NCBI GenBank assembly: GCA_029262455.1
Contig: JAJCZJ010000110.1
Coordinates: 1 to 64,000 of the forward strand
Length of the DNA: 64,000 nucleotides
DNA from: Deltaproteobacteria bacterium
GTDB taxonomy: Bacteria; Desulfobacterota; Binatia; HRBIN30; CADEER01
Direction of reading: 5' to 3'
Shown: piece by piece, positions 35,925 to 44,676 of the stretch
How the letters are laid out: each line of letters starts with the position of its first letter
Position numbering within the stretch: position 1 is the first letter of the stretch
The notes under the pieces: generated by a model
What the model saw: the letters and a program-made list of their open reading frames with translations, nothing else
The model's database searches: none
What the model was told of the DNA's origin: nothing
Program-made: the position numbers and the translations under genes

Positions 35925-35993
35925 GTTTCCGGGCCCCGAAGGGGGCCCGGAAACGTCGCGGGGGACTGCCGTGGGTGGAGAGCCTCACGGCAG
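35925..35993. repeat. Two strong adjacent hairpins in the divergent intergenic region
   Basis: Hairpin 1: GTTTCCGGGCCCC (35925-35937) with GGGGCCCGGAAAC (35942-35954), 13 perfect pairs, GAAG loop. Hairpin 2: CTGCCGTG (35966-35973) with CACGGCAG (35986-35993), 8 pairs. They lie between the divergent DUF547 and DsbA-type genes. No T-run, so possibly a structured leader or small RNA rather than a terminator. Confidence 0.6.
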
Positions 35994-36120
35994 CTTGGGA
36001 CCTTACTTGTCTGTGGGGATGCAGCGCTTGCGGTGATTGCTGCGAAGGACCGCTTATCACCTGTTTCAACGTGCTGTTGTGGGCTCGATATTCTGCTCGT
36101 GTCTGGGATAGGCTGGCGAC

Positions 36121-36735
36121 ATGAGCCGGCCGAAACTGATCGTCTATTCCGACTATCTTTGACCGTGGTGTTACAACGCAGCCGTGCGCCTGCGTCGGAT
36201 TGAAGAGAATCATCGGGACGAAATCGATCTAGAGTGGCGCAGCTTCCTGTTGAGGCCGCGGCCGAGTCCCGGGCGGACACTCGAGAAGTTTCGCGAATAC
36301 ACCAAGAGCTGGCAACGGCCTGCGGCCGATTCGGACAGCGGCAACTTCAGGGAGTGGCGAACCGACGAAGGACCCCCGTCCCACAGCATTCCGCCGCACT
36401 TGGTAGCGAAGGCGGCGGCCAGGTTGGGGTCGGCAGCATTCGAGCAGGTGCACGAGGCGTTGTTGCGAGCCTATTTCTTTGACAGTCGCGACATCACGAC
36501 GGACGAGACGTTGGTGTCGATTTGGCGGGACGCTGGGTTGCCCGAGTCTGACTTCGAGCGCCGGGAAGATCCGGCCATCCTGCAGGCGGTTTTGCGCGAG
36601 CACAACGAGGCCCAGGAGCACGGCGCTACGGGTGTGCCGGCGGTGCGGGTCGAGGGTGGTGATGGGATTATCGTCGGCGCGCACCCGTACGAACTCTACG
36701 AGCGATGGGTGCAGCGACTCACAAAACAAGAATGA
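36121..36735 (+). CDS. DsbA/FrnE-family oxidoreductase with UGA at the first catalytic cysteine (probable selenoprotein)
   Basis: 204 residues if the TGA at 36160-36162 (codon 14) is read as selenocysteine. The N-terminus reads MSRPKLIVYSDYL-U-PWCYNA, exactly the thioredoxin-fold strand before the CPWC motif of FrnE/DsbA proteins, with Sec in place of the first Cys. The rest follows FrnE: FLLRPRP, the helical insertion (LVAKAAARLGSAAFEQVHEA, then LRAYFFDSRDIT) and the cis-proline loop GATGVPAVRV near residue 175. An in-frame stop at 36109 makes ATG 36121 the only start; the alternative, GTG 36184, would lose the catalytic motif. A SECIS-like hairpin begins shortly after the UGA. A nonsense mutation is the main rival explanation. 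Cytoplasmic, as no signal peptide is seen. Confidence 0.85.
36174..36197 (+). promoter_or_regulatory. SECIS-like hairpin after the UGA of the DsbA-type gene
   Basis: ACGCAG (36176-36181) and CTGCGT (36190-36195) pair perfectly, with one more C-G pair after an A-C mismatch. The 8-nt apical loop CCGTGCGC begins 20 nt after the UGA; an inner C-G pair would leave a GTGC tetraloop. Distance and a G-U near the loop start agree with bacterial SECIS elements. Confidence 0.6.
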
Positions 36736-36737
36736 GA

Positions 36738-36767
36738 GGGATGCGGAACCTCGGAGTTCCGCATCCC
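36738..36767 (-). terminator. Terminator hairpin between convergent genes
   Basis: GGGATGCGGAAC (36738-36749) and GTTCCGCATCCC (36756-36767) form 12 perfect pairs with a CTCGGA loop. On the minus strand the stem is followed by TCTCATTCTTGTTTTG, so it should end the pilus gene at 36773-39013. On the plus strand the tail is less T-rich. Confidence 0.8.
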
Positions 36768-36772
36768 GTCGA

Positions 36773-39013
36773 TCACTCGTAGATTCGTGTGTAGATGCGC
36801 TGCTGTACGTAGACGACTTTCGGCGTCATCGGCGGCAGGTTTTCGATCTGGTTGAAGTCCGTGTCGTAGTCGAATGCGCGGATCGGGGGATCGTACACAC
36901 CGGTCCCGAGGCAGCTGTTGCCGGATCCGCAGACCCAATGGTTGTCCTTGTGTTGGGGGAGTCCGAGACTCACGAAGGACCCCTTGTAGTTGAACGTCCG
37001 GCTGCTCCAGCTCTCGAGAAACTTGGGGAAGTTCTCGAGGCCGCCATTGTACCAATCGGGGTCGCGGGTACTGGGGCCGAGCCCGAAGAGCAGTGCGGCG
37101 TTTACGCCCAGTGCGTCCGAGGTGGTGAATGAGGCTTGGTTCGTACCACCCGGGGAGTCTTGGCTCGGGACATCGCGGCGGTTGCTCGACAGGTTGTGCA
37201 TGGTTTTCCGATCGTTTGGATCACCGGCGAACGAAGGAGATTCCCAACCCTGCGAGAGGATCCAAATAGCATCGGCGAGAAACGCCGCCGGATACTTGTC
37301 TTTGGTGTTGTAGTTGCCCTGAACGATAATCGACTGATCACTGACGACAGTCACGCCAGTCGGATCGAGGACGCCCGGTGGGAAGGTCGAGTCGCGCGTG
37401 TCGAGATCTGCGGAGTCGAATACCCTTACGCCGTAGGGGTTATTGGGTGCGTTACTTTCGAGGCCCTCGACTGTGAAGAACATCACGAGACCGCCGTCGG
37501 TGGTGTCGCCGTGATTGAAAAGAATGTCGCCGTTGACTTCGTTCCATTCGATCAACGCTCGCAAATTGATGTTCAGCAGGGTCATCCACTGCTGCTCGCG
37601 GTGATTCCAGAATCCACCGCGCCGATAGTCCATGTCGTTGTACCAGCTTGTCGGCGAGAGTGGCGGCAAGTTGGGCCATGGACAATTTGGCGGGATCCAC
37701 CAAGGAGGCGCGCCGGCTCCGGCCGGACAAGTATCATCGTTTTGATCCCAGTTTGTGATCATTCCGTCGCCGCTGGTGTCGTCTCCGACCCGCCGATAGA
37801 TTTTCTGCGCATCGGTGAACGGCGGCAAGTAGCTGAGCGGGTTGGTCACAACGCCGGTGTTGCCGTTTGGCGGCGATAGGGGGTTGGTCGGAGTATCGTT
37901 GTAAAAGATGTTGCCGCGGCGCTCGCACATGAAGCGTTGCAGGTTCAGCGTCTTGACTAGATCGACACTGCCACTTGAGGTTTGTACTTCGATCGGGAAC
38001 AGAGGTGGGCTGGTGAGAGGTGGAATCGCGCCCGCGCAGAGCGCCCCAGTCCCGAAGTTGATGGGGAGGGGCAGAGCGTTTAGGTTGAGAACGATACGCA
38101 AGTCTGCACGTTGCCAATACTCGCCGGTGCCCTTGTCGATGATATCGACCGGCGGCGTGATGATGTTGCGCACATTGTTTTTGATGCTGCCGTTCCACGA
38201 TGCGATGGTTGCGGTGTCGAGCGGACTGGTGCCACCGGGACAGGCCATGGTTTTTGGATCGAGATTGTCCGGCGGGTCGACGATATCTTCGAGCTTGTCG
38301 ATGATCGTCGTCCCCCAGCAACGCCACGAGCTGTTGTACTTGCGGCCGCCGCGGTAGATGTCTCCGGCAGACGTGATCTGGACGTTCTGCATTTCTGGTG
38401 GCTGGTCTTCGACGATCAGCGTGTTGTCGGGCTGGATGTAGAGATCGCTATTGGTGTGCAGTCGCCCGTGTAGAATCATGTCCGGCAAAGGCATCACGAA
38501 CAGGTGCGAATCGATAAACGCCAAGAACTGAAAGATCGGAATGTTGTGGATGTCGAACTCACCCGCGACGTGAGCGGTACTCTCACCTGGCTCGACCTTC
38601 GACGTCGATTGTACGACGTAGCGATAGGGGATCGTGTTGAGACCGCCGAAGACTTCGCCGTCGGGGATTTGCGTCGGCGGGCATGGGTCGCAGCCATCGC
38701 CCGCGGACATGCTTATCTCGACGTCTTTGCCGGCGAAGGAAACGCTCTGGTTGAAGTCGAGACCAGTTGGGATGCCGCTGTTTTGGAAGATGTTGGCGAA
38801 CGCGGTAATCCCGATATTGAGTCCACCTTCGGCGGCGTAGAAAGCCGAGCGGCGAACGCCGCTAACGCCGTTTAGGGCAATCGTCGCGCGCGCGTTCATC
38901 GCGTAGGCCGCTGCTAGCGCCGACAGGGCCGTGAGGAAAATGAGCGATGTCACCATCGCTGCTCCGCGTTGACCGTTGCGTTGGCGTACTGCCATTTGTT
39001 GTTTCATCTTCAT
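36773..39013 (-). CDS. Large PilX-like pilus protein
   Basis: 746 residues from ATG 39013 with GAGGGG ten bases upstream (TTG 39019 is a weaker choice). The N-terminus is PilX-like: MVTSLIFLTALSALAAAYAM, then SAFYAAEGGLNIGITAF. The bulk (~120-740) is Asn/Pro/Trp-rich with several Cys pairs (GDGCDPCPPT, CSGSGNSC-type) and a large insertion of Gly/Pro-rich loops (NCPWPNLPPLSPTSW). Twice the normal size for the family, as in adhesin-tipped pilus proteins. It is transcribed behind the PilW-like gene, 18 bp apart. Probably a pilus-tip or surface-displayed minor subunit. Confidence 0.8.
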   Translation of the reverse strand: MKMKQQMAVRQRNGQRGAAMVTSLIFLTALSALAAAYAMNARATIALNGVSGVRRSAFYAAEGGLNIGITAFANIFQNSGIPTGLDFNQSVSFAGKDVEISMSAGDGCDPCPPTQIPDGEVFGGLNTIPYRYVVQSTSKVEPGESTAHVAGEFDIHNIPIFQFLAFIDSHLFVMPLPDMILHGRLHTNSDLYIQPDNTLIVEDQPPEMQNVQITSAGDIYRGGRKYNSSWRCWGTTIIDKLEDIVDPPDNLDPKTMACPGGTSPLDTATIASWNGSIKNNVRNIITPPVDIIDKGTGEYWQRADLRIVLNLNALPLPINFGTGALCAGAIPPLTSPPLFPIEVQTSSGSVDLVKTLNLQRFMCERRGNIFYNDTPTNPLSPPNGNTGVVTNPLSYLPPFTDAQKIYRRVGDDTSGDGMITNWDQNDDTCPAGAGAPPWWIPPNCPWPNLPPLSPTSWYNDMDYRRGGFWNHREQQWMTLLNINLRALIEWNEVNGDILFNHGDTTDGGLVMFFTVEGLESNAPNNPYGVRVFDSADLDTRDSTFPPGVLDPTGVTVVSDQSIIVQGNYNTKDKYPAAFLADAIWILSQGWESPSFAGDPNDRKTMHNLSSNRRDVPSQDSPGGTNQASFTTSDALGVNAALLFGLGPSTRDPDWYNGGLENFPKFLESWSSRTFNYKGSFVSLGLPQHKDNHWVCGSGNSCLGTGVYDPPIRAFDYDTDFNQIENLPPMTPKVVYVQQRIYTRIYE

Positions 39014-39031
39014 TCCCAATCGGCCCCTCGC

Positions 39032-39934
39032 CTAGAGAAAGTTTCGTGGTTTGACGGTACTGCTGTTCTCGATACGGAGGTATTCGCCTCCCTTGCCCGG
39101 ACGCGAGGACCGGGCGACAATCGATAGGACGACCTCCCTGACGACCCGCCATTGATCGTCGCTGCTGGGCTCGTCCACAACGTTACAAGGAGGACAGGGG
39201 GCCATCTTGTATTGGATGTCGAGGCTTTCGATGCCCCTGGCCATTGGTTCTGGGTCACTCCCGTCGACCGATACGGTCAACACCGAATCGTTGCCGGATT
39301 GCTCGACGGTGTAGGTCCGCTCTTCTAGCGCGTAGACGCCGCTGCCTCGGCCGTAGTTCTTGTCGAGATTGGATTCCAACGTGAGCCATTGACCGCTGAC
39401 CGAGGCGACACGAAAGAAGTTGCCGTGGCCGCTAGCCTTGATCATGTAGAGCCACTGCCCGGGCTCGAATCGATGGCTCGCCTCAACCTTCACCAATGGT
39501 TGGTTCTTGAGTGCTCGCTTCTTGACGATGGTTCGGTTGCACTGCAGCGTGAGGTCGTCGGCAATTCCGATACGCAGGGTGATGCTATCGAGAGTGCCGT
39601 TGTCTTCGCCGTCGAGCGAAATAAAGTTTCCGAGTTCCGGAAGACAAGCACCGGCTTGCCGGAGTTCTTGGGTCAGAAACGTGATCGACGAGTTGGCGGC
39701 CTGCTGGGTTTCTGCCAGAAGGTCCATGTCGGCGCGCGAATGGACGTAGTACCCGAAGTCGCGAGCGACGATCGTGAGCACCATGGTAGACAAGAGCATC
39801 GAGACCAGGAGTTCGACGATCGAGGTCCCGCGCATGTGATTGCGCTTGGCGGGGTGCAGGTAAGACCGCACATCGCTGACGGATGTGGGCACTGGATTCT
39901 GGGCGATAAATTTCGATGCTCTCAATTTTTCCAT
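39032..39934 (-). CDS. PilW-like minor pilin (second cluster)
   Basis: 300 residues. After an unusually long leader, the prepilin site is NHMRG-TSIVELLVSMLLST with the conserved Glu. The body matches PilW: QQAANSSITFLTQELRQAGA, then IRIGIADDL-type strands, QYKMAPCPPC and a C-terminal VVREVVLSIVARSS. Start is uncertain: ATG 39934 leaves a ~33-residue leader, whereas MRG (ATG near 39835) gives a normal short one. It heads a two-gene cluster with the large PilX-like protein. This cluster is separate from the one at 29.4-32.4 kb. Confidence 0.82.
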   Translation of the reverse strand: MEKLRASKFIAQNPVPTSVSDVRSYLHPAKRNHMRGTSIVELLVSMLLSTMVLTIVARDFGYYVHSRADMDLLAETQQAANSSITFLTQELRQAGACLPELGNFISLDGEDNGTLDSITLRIGIADDLTLQCNRTIVKKRALKNQPLVKVEASHRFEPGQWLYMIKASGHGNFFRVASVSGQWLTLESNLDKNYGRGSGVYALEERTYTVEQSGNDSVLTVSVDGSDPEPMARGIESLDIQYKMAPCPPCNVVDEPSSDDQWRVVREVVLSIVARSSRPGKGGEYLRIENSSTVKPRNFL

Positions 39935-40223
39935 AGTCGCGTAAGGGAATCATGTGCAAGCGGCGGACCAAGTGAATTCAGGTTCGTTTTGGGGAAAATT
40001 ATTGGTGGTGTGCGGGGGGTCAAATCAGTCTGCCTCCGGTTGTGGCGGCGCCGGTCGGCAAGAAACTGCCACCGTCGTTTCGGCCGCGAGGCCGTGACGC
40101 GACAAGGCCCTGATTGACGTGCATGTCCTATGGTGTGGCTCCCGCTACGTCGGTTGGTTTGGATACTGGGGAACCGTGCCGCACTCTGGGCGCTAGTCTA
40201 GGTGTTGTGATAGGTGATCAGGC

Positions 40224-41150
40224 ATGGAACTGCGCGAGATCGGGAATCATGTGTTCGCTTGTCTCCAACCAGACAAGGGTCTCGGGTGGAGCAACTCGGG
40301 TCTGGTGAATCGCGCTGGAGGTCTCGTCATCGATACCTTTTGGGACCTGCCGCGCACTAGGCAGATGATGGAGCATTATGCGCGGGTGTCGTCGGCACCG
40401 GCGAAGCGAGTCGCCAACACGCATCACAACGGCGATCATTGCTGGGGGAATCAGCTCTTTACAGAAGCAGAGATTATTGGACACCGGCTCTGCGCCGAGG
40501 CTTTCGGCAAGGAGAGCCCGGAGATGATGCAGCAGATTCGCGACGGCGGCGCGGGCGATCCGGCGTTGGCTGACTTCGCAGAAGCTCTGCGTGACTACGA
40601 CTTTTCCGGAATCGAGCTGACACCGCCGACGACGTTGTTCGATGAGCGCTTCGATTTGATGCTCGACGATACTCCGGTTGAACTCCTTTACGTTGGCCCT
40701 GCGCACACGATTGGCGACGTCATCGTTCATCTGCCGGAGCAGCGCGTGGTGTTTGCAGGTGATATTTTGTTCCGACTTTGTACGCCGATCGGATGGGAAG
40801 GTACGATCGCGAACTGGACCGCGGCGTTGGACAGAATCGTCGACCTGGACCCTGAGGTGATTGTCCCCGGGCACGGCCCGGTGTGTGGCCTGGAAGGTCC
40901 GCGCGAGATGAAGGCCTATCTCGAGTACGTGCGGGCCGAATCGGCGGATTCCCACGCGGCGGGACTCACCGAAATCGAGGCGGCGAAACGGATCGATCTC
41001 GGCCCCTACGCTGGTTGGAACGAGCCGGAGCGTCTCATCTTCAACGTCGCGCGGGCTTACCGTGAGCTGCGTGAGGAGCCGATCGACGCACCGGTCGATG
41101 TCATGGCAATGGTGCAGGGAATGAGCGAGCTGCGCCGGCACTGGCAATAG
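40224..41150 (+). CDS. Metallo-beta-lactamase-fold hydrolase
   Basis: 308 residues from ATG 40224. The metal-binding motif is NTHHNGDHCWGNQLF (H-x-N-x-D-H variant of HxHxDH). A later GPAHTIGDVIVHLPEQ and FAGDILF supply the second His and the bridging Asp, and VPGHGPVCG supplies the last His. The first position of the motif is H-H-N rather than H-x-H-x-D, a known variant among quinoprotein-relay and glyoxalase II-like members. Substrate unknown; could be a thioesterase, lactonase or phosphonate-type enzyme. Confidence 0.88.
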   Translation: MELREIGNHVFACLQPDKGLGWSNSGLVNRAGGLVIDTFWDLPRTRQMMEHYARVSSAPAKRVANTHHNGDHCWGNQLFTEAEIIGHRLCAEAFGKESPEMMQQIRDGGAGDPALADFAEALRDYDFSGIELTPPTTLFDERFDLMLDDTPVELLYVGPAHTIGDVIVHLPEQRVVFAGDILFRLCTPIGWEGTIANWTAALDRIVDLDPEVIVPGHGPVCGLEGPREMKAYLEYVRAESADSHAAGLTEIEAAKRIDLGPYAGWNEPERLIFNVARAYRELREEPIDAPVDVMAMVQGMSELRRHWQ

Positions 41151-41192
41151 TTTGCGGCAGATTCGATCAACCTTGGAATACGAACGACCCTA

Positions 41193-42374
41193 ATGCTGCG
41201 CGGCGCCCCGATCGCCCTGTTCTGGTTCTTCTATTTCGGGGCGCTGGGGATCTTCTTCCCATACTACAGCTTGTATTTGCGGGAGAACGCTGGACTGAGC
41301 GGCACCGAAACGGGGATCGTCTTGTCCGCGATTCCGCTGGTTGGGCTCGTGGCGCAGCCCTTTTGGGGCAACGTCGCTGATCGAACCGGTGTCCGGTCGA
41401 TCGTCCTTGCGCTCCTATCGCTTTGCACTTCGCTTGCGTACGCCAACATCGGCCGGGTTGATGGATTCGCTGGGCTCCTGATGGTGACGGCGCTGTTGGC
41501 ATCGGTGTCGACGGCTGTGATTCCGATGTCGATATCGGTCGCGTTGGCAACCTTCGAGTCAATGGGACCGCACGCGTTCGGGTTGGCGCGTGTATGGGGG
41601 ACTCTAGGCTACCTGATCACGGTCGCAGGTTTCCCGCGCTTTCTCGCCTGGTGGGGGCGGGATAGCGTTGTCGATTTCGTGCCCGGCGTTTCGGAACCTC
41701 TACTTGGGATGATGTTTATCGCCATAGCGATCGGCGTCGGTACGGCGTCGGCGACGGCTTGGCTGATCCCGCGTGGAGGCTCGGTCGAGCGCCGTGCCGA
41801 GAGTGGCGACTGGCGGGAGCTCGGACGGTTGCGACCCTTCTTGATGGTTGCGCTCGTGGCGTTTGCGGCGTTCGTTTTTCTGCAGGGACCGATGGCGCTG
41901 TTTCCGATACTCGTCCGCTCCCGCGGTGGTGACATGAAAACAGTTGGCGATCTGTGGGTGATCATGTTGTTGCTCGAGGTGCCACTGATCGCTCTGTCGG
42001 GGGCTGGGCTGCAGCGAGTCGGTGCACGAGGCTTGCTGTTTATGGGTATCGCGAGCGGTGGGTTACGATGGCTCGGCTGTGCGTTCGCACCGACGCTGGG
42101 GACTTTCTATGCGGTCCAGATTCTGCACGGCATCACCGTCATGGGACTGATGGTGGGCGGGCCGCTCTATCTCGAGCAGGTCGTGCCGGAACACTTGCGT
42201 TCGACGTCCCAGAATGTGTTCGCGATGATGGGGATTGGTGCCGGTGGGTTAGTCTCGAACGTCCTGACTGGTTGGCTGATGGACAACGCGAGCGTTGAAC
42301 TTCCCTATGTGATCGGCGGGATCGGCGCCCTGGTGCTGGCCGCCTGTCTCCGTTGGATCCTCCCGAGAGTCTAG
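41193..42374 (+). CDS. MFS transporter (LacY/3-phenylpropionate-permease-like)
   Basis: 393 residues, twelve hydrophobic segments. The N-terminus FWFFYFGALGIFFPYYSLYL and the loop QPFWGNVADRTGVRS (the MFS motif A) fit the MFS_1-like / PPP family. The second half has FVFLQGPMALFPILVRSRGG and PEHLRSTSQNVFAMMGIGAG. It starts 42 bp after the MBL hydrolase gene on the same strand, so the two may share transcription. Substrate unknown. Confidence 0.88.
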   Translation: MLRGAPIALFWFFYFGALGIFFPYYSLYLRENAGLSGTETGIVLSAIPLVGLVAQPFWGNVADRTGVRSIVLALLSLCTSLAYANIGRVDGFAGLLMVTALLASVSTAVIPMSISVALATFESMGPHAFGLARVWGTLGYLITVAGFPRFLAWWGRDSVVDFVPGVSEPLLGMMFIAIAIGVGTASATAWLIPRGGSVERRAESGDWRELGRLRPFLMVALVAFAAFVFLQGPMALFPILVRSRGGDMKTVGDLWVIMLLLEVPLIALSGAGLQRVGARGLLFMGIASGGLRWLGCAFAPTLGTFYAVQILHGITVMGLMVGGPLYLEQVVPEHLRSTSQNVFAMMGIGAGGLVSNVLTGWLMDNASVELPYVIGGIGALVLAACLRWILPRV

Positions 42375-42410
42375 AATTTTTCTCGGACGGCTTCCGAGAG
42401 TCAGAGGGTG

Positions 42411-43070
42411 CTATCCGGCGGCGGACTGGTATGCCCGATTCTTGTAGCGATCCAACGAAACTACATCGCCGACCGGTCGGCGCGTTGTCGGTCCATACTT
42501 GCCTTTCGGCCAACCGAGAGGGATGACGGCGCACGGGGATATTGAGAACGGCAACCCGAGAGCTCGCTGCGCGCGCATCTTGCTCCACAGCGGCAGGGTG
42601 ATGAGAGCCGCGCCGAGGCCAGCGGCCCGTGCGGCGAGAAGGAGATTTTGGACTGAAGGAAAGATCGACCCGTAGGCACTTGCCGCCGCGATTGGCGGAA
42701 ACCAGGGGATCACCGTTCGCAAGCATGCGACGACGATTACCGGGGTTTCCTCCAAGTGATCTGCCTGCCACTGCACGGCCTTGAGAATCCGTTTCATGGT
42801 GTCGTCGCCCTGTCTCTCGGCGATTCTTCTTCCGATGCCGCCGTAGATGTTCCACGCGCTGCGGTTCATCTTGGCCAGCTTGGCCTTCACCGCGGGGTCC
42901 TTCACGACGATGAACTCCCAGTTCTGCGCGTTTGAGCCGGTCGGCGCGCGCAAGGCGAGCTCGATGATTCGCAGTACGAGTGCGTCGTCGACAGGATCAG
43001 TCTTGAGCCGGCGAATTGCGCGCTGGGTCATCATGGCTTCGTCGAGGGGCATGTCGAAAGTGGGTTCCAC
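42411..43070 (-). CDS. Nitroreductase-family flavoprotein
   Basis: 219 residues. FMN-binding N-terminus AMMTQRAIRRLKTDPVDDAL and LALRAPTGSNAQNWEFIVV, then a middle helix region and the C-terminal block LLLAARAAGLGAALITLPLW with PLGWPKGKYGPTTRRPVGDV. All expected nitroreductase motifs are present at normal length. It reduces nitro or quinone compounds, or dehalogenates, using NAD(P)H; substrate not known. It is convergent with the MFS transporter. Confidence 0.9.
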   Translation of the reverse strand: MEPTFDMPLDEAMMTQRAIRRLKTDPVDDALVLRIIELALRAPTGSNAQNWEFIVVKDPAVKAKLAKMNRSAWNIYGGIGRRIAERQGDDTMKRILKAVQWQADHLEETPVIVVACLRTVIPWFPPIAAASAYGSIFPSVQNLLLAARAAGLGAALITLPLWSKMRAQRALGLPFSISPCAVIPLGWPKGKYGPTTRRPVGDVVSLDRYKNRAYQSAAG

Positions 43071-43337
43071 GGCTGGACCTCCTTAGTGGTGTTGTTGTTT
43101 GCGAGTACACAGACAACACCAATCGGCCCTGGGAGTGAAGGTAGTGGGCTGCGATTGTTTCGGCGTTTTTCGTTGTGTGTCGACAGCTTTGGGCTGACGC
43201 AGCACAGAATTCTTCAATTTCCCGTTGGGGTGGGGGTAGGAACGCGGTCCTCTTGATCGCTTCGGTTTGGGCCATGCTTGGCCTTTTCTGAAGAGCGGCG
43301 AGTTGACTTTTCGCCCCGCAACCGCTGAGTCGAGGGA

Positions 43338-43829
43338 ATGAGCCAAGACACAGCAGCTGGGACGAGTCGGCAGGGGCCTTTTGCTGGCTTAGTGCCAAAG
43401 GCGATCGTTCTGGGTGTGATCGTCGACCATATCGCGACGATCATCTTCGGTATCGCCTTGGTCACGGTGCTGAGCTCTGAGGATATGTTCTCTTCCGATG
43501 AGAAGGTTTCCGAGGCCGCGATGAGCGCGCTCGGGCAATCGCCAGACTACCTGTTATCGACGCTAGTTGGCGGGCTGATCTGTACAATCCTAGGCTCTTT
43601 CATCGGTGCGCGCTCTGCGGCCGTAAACCATCTGCGACACGGTGTGTGGATCGCCGTTGCGTCCTCGGCATTGATCTTGGTCTTTCTACCCTTTGGCGGG
43701 GTAGGGTCGCAGCCGTTTTGGTTCGACGCGGTGGGCGGGGTGCTGTTGTTGCCGGCGGGACTCTTTGGGGGGGCTTTAGCGCAGTGGACGGAAATGCTGC
43801 ACAAGGAGGCCGAATCGAATGACATCTGA
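43338..43829 (+). CDS. Membrane protein of unknown function
   Basis: 163 residues with four predicted transmembrane helices (AIVLGVIVDHIATIIFGIAL, LLSTLVGGLICTILGSFIG, GVWIAVASSALILVFLP, GGVLLLPAGLFGGALAQW). Several small-residue GxxxG motifs lie in the membrane. It overlaps the next membrane gene by 11 bp, so the two are translated together. Family not recognised. The 267-bp stretch before it (43071-43337) shows no gene or clear signal. Confidence 0.75.
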   Translation: MSQDTAAGTSRQGPFAGLVPKAIVLGVIVDHIATIIFGIALVTVLSSEDMFSSDEKVSEAAMSALGQSPDYLLSTLVGGLICTILGSFIGARSAAVNHLRHGVWIAVASSALILVFLPFGGVGSQPFWFDAVGGVLLLPAGLFGGALAQWTEMLHKEAESNDI

Positions 43830-44220
43830 GAGCGCGATCCGCCGTCTATTGGCGGTCGCTGCGCTATTCAACGTCGGCGGGTCAATGTTGTTTCTGTTCC
43901 CTGGCTCGGTCGGGGGTTTGATCGGACTCCCCGACGATTTGCCGGTGGTCCATGCGGCGTTGCTGGCGTACTTCGTCTTACTGTTTGGAGCGATGTATGG
44001 CTGGCTCGCGAGGCAGCCTACGATTGATCGGCCGATGGTCGCATTCGGCGCGATCGGCAAGGCGGGCGCGTTTGGGCTGGTCTTTGTGTGTTGGGCGCTC
44101 GGGTATGTACCGTTGGTGAGTGCGGTGGCGTTTGCCGGCGATTTGCTTCTTGCCGGATTGCTTGTCTGGTGGCTGTTGGCGTCGCGTTCTGCGAGCGAGG
44201 CGACGGTCGTCACGGGTTAA
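43819..44220 (+). CDS. Small membrane protein of unknown function
   Basis: 133 residues from ATG 43819, overlapping the upstream gene. Four hydrophobic helices: LLAVAALFNVGGSMLFLFPG, LLAYFVLLFGAMYGWLA, MVAFGAIGKAGAFGLVFVCW, and the C-terminal FAGDLLLAGLLVWWLLA. The pattern resembles small DoxX/YphA-like membrane proteins without quinone-site residues. It precedes the DoxX-like gene and belongs to the same cluster of small membrane proteins. Confidence 0.72.
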   Translation: MTSESAIRRLLAVAALFNVGGSMLFLFPGSVGGLIGLPDDLPVVHAALLAYFVLLFGAMYGWLARQPTIDRPMVAFGAIGKAGAFGLVFVCWALGYVPLVSAVAFAGDLLLAGLLVWWLLASRSASEATVVTG

Positions 44221-44274
44221 GTTCGCGGGTCTCCTCGGCCTTCTCGGACGCTGGGCGACGAAAGGAGGGACGAA

Positions 44275-44676
44275 ATGGAACGTTATCGAAAGCCTCTGCT
44301 CTATCTGTTGTCGTTGAATCTTTGTGTCGTGGGGTTCTTGCACCTGATCAATCCGGACTTCTTTGTGAAGATCATTCCGCGAGGGCTACCGAACCCGGAG
44401 TGGCTGAATGTGCTCTCTGGCTTGGCCGAAATCATTCTCGGAGTCTTTTTACTCGAACCGCGCACGCGCATCTTTGCCGCCTGGGGTACGATCGCACTGC
44501 TGATCGCGGTGTATCCGGCCAACGTGAACATGCTGCTCGAGAACATTGGACCCGACGGGGTTCCTGGAACAGGATCTCCGGTTGTCAATTGGGTGCGTTT
44601 GCCGTTTCAGTTTGTGCTTGGGCTTTGGGCCTGGTGGTTCACCAGGCCGGATGGCGAGACTGGACGAAGTGATTGA
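44275..44676 (+). CDS. DoxX-like small membrane protein
   Basis: 133 residues, ribosome site AAAGGAGG right before the ATG. Four helices, with the DoxX-like signatures VVGFLHLINPDFFVKIIP, LSGLAEIILGVFLLEPRTR and AAWGTIALLIAVYPANVNML. It probably sits in the cytoplasmic membrane; DoxX-type proteins are linked to redox or thiosulfate metabolism in some bacteria. It overlaps the next gene (start 44651) by 26 bp, so the two are co-translated. Confidence 0.8.
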   Translation: MERYRKPLLYLLSLNLCVVGFLHLINPDFFVKIIPRGLPNPEWLNVLSGLAEIILGVFLLEPRTRIFAAWGTIALLIAVYPANVNMLLENIGPDGVPGTGSPVVNWVRLPFQFVLGLWAWWFTRPDGETGRSD

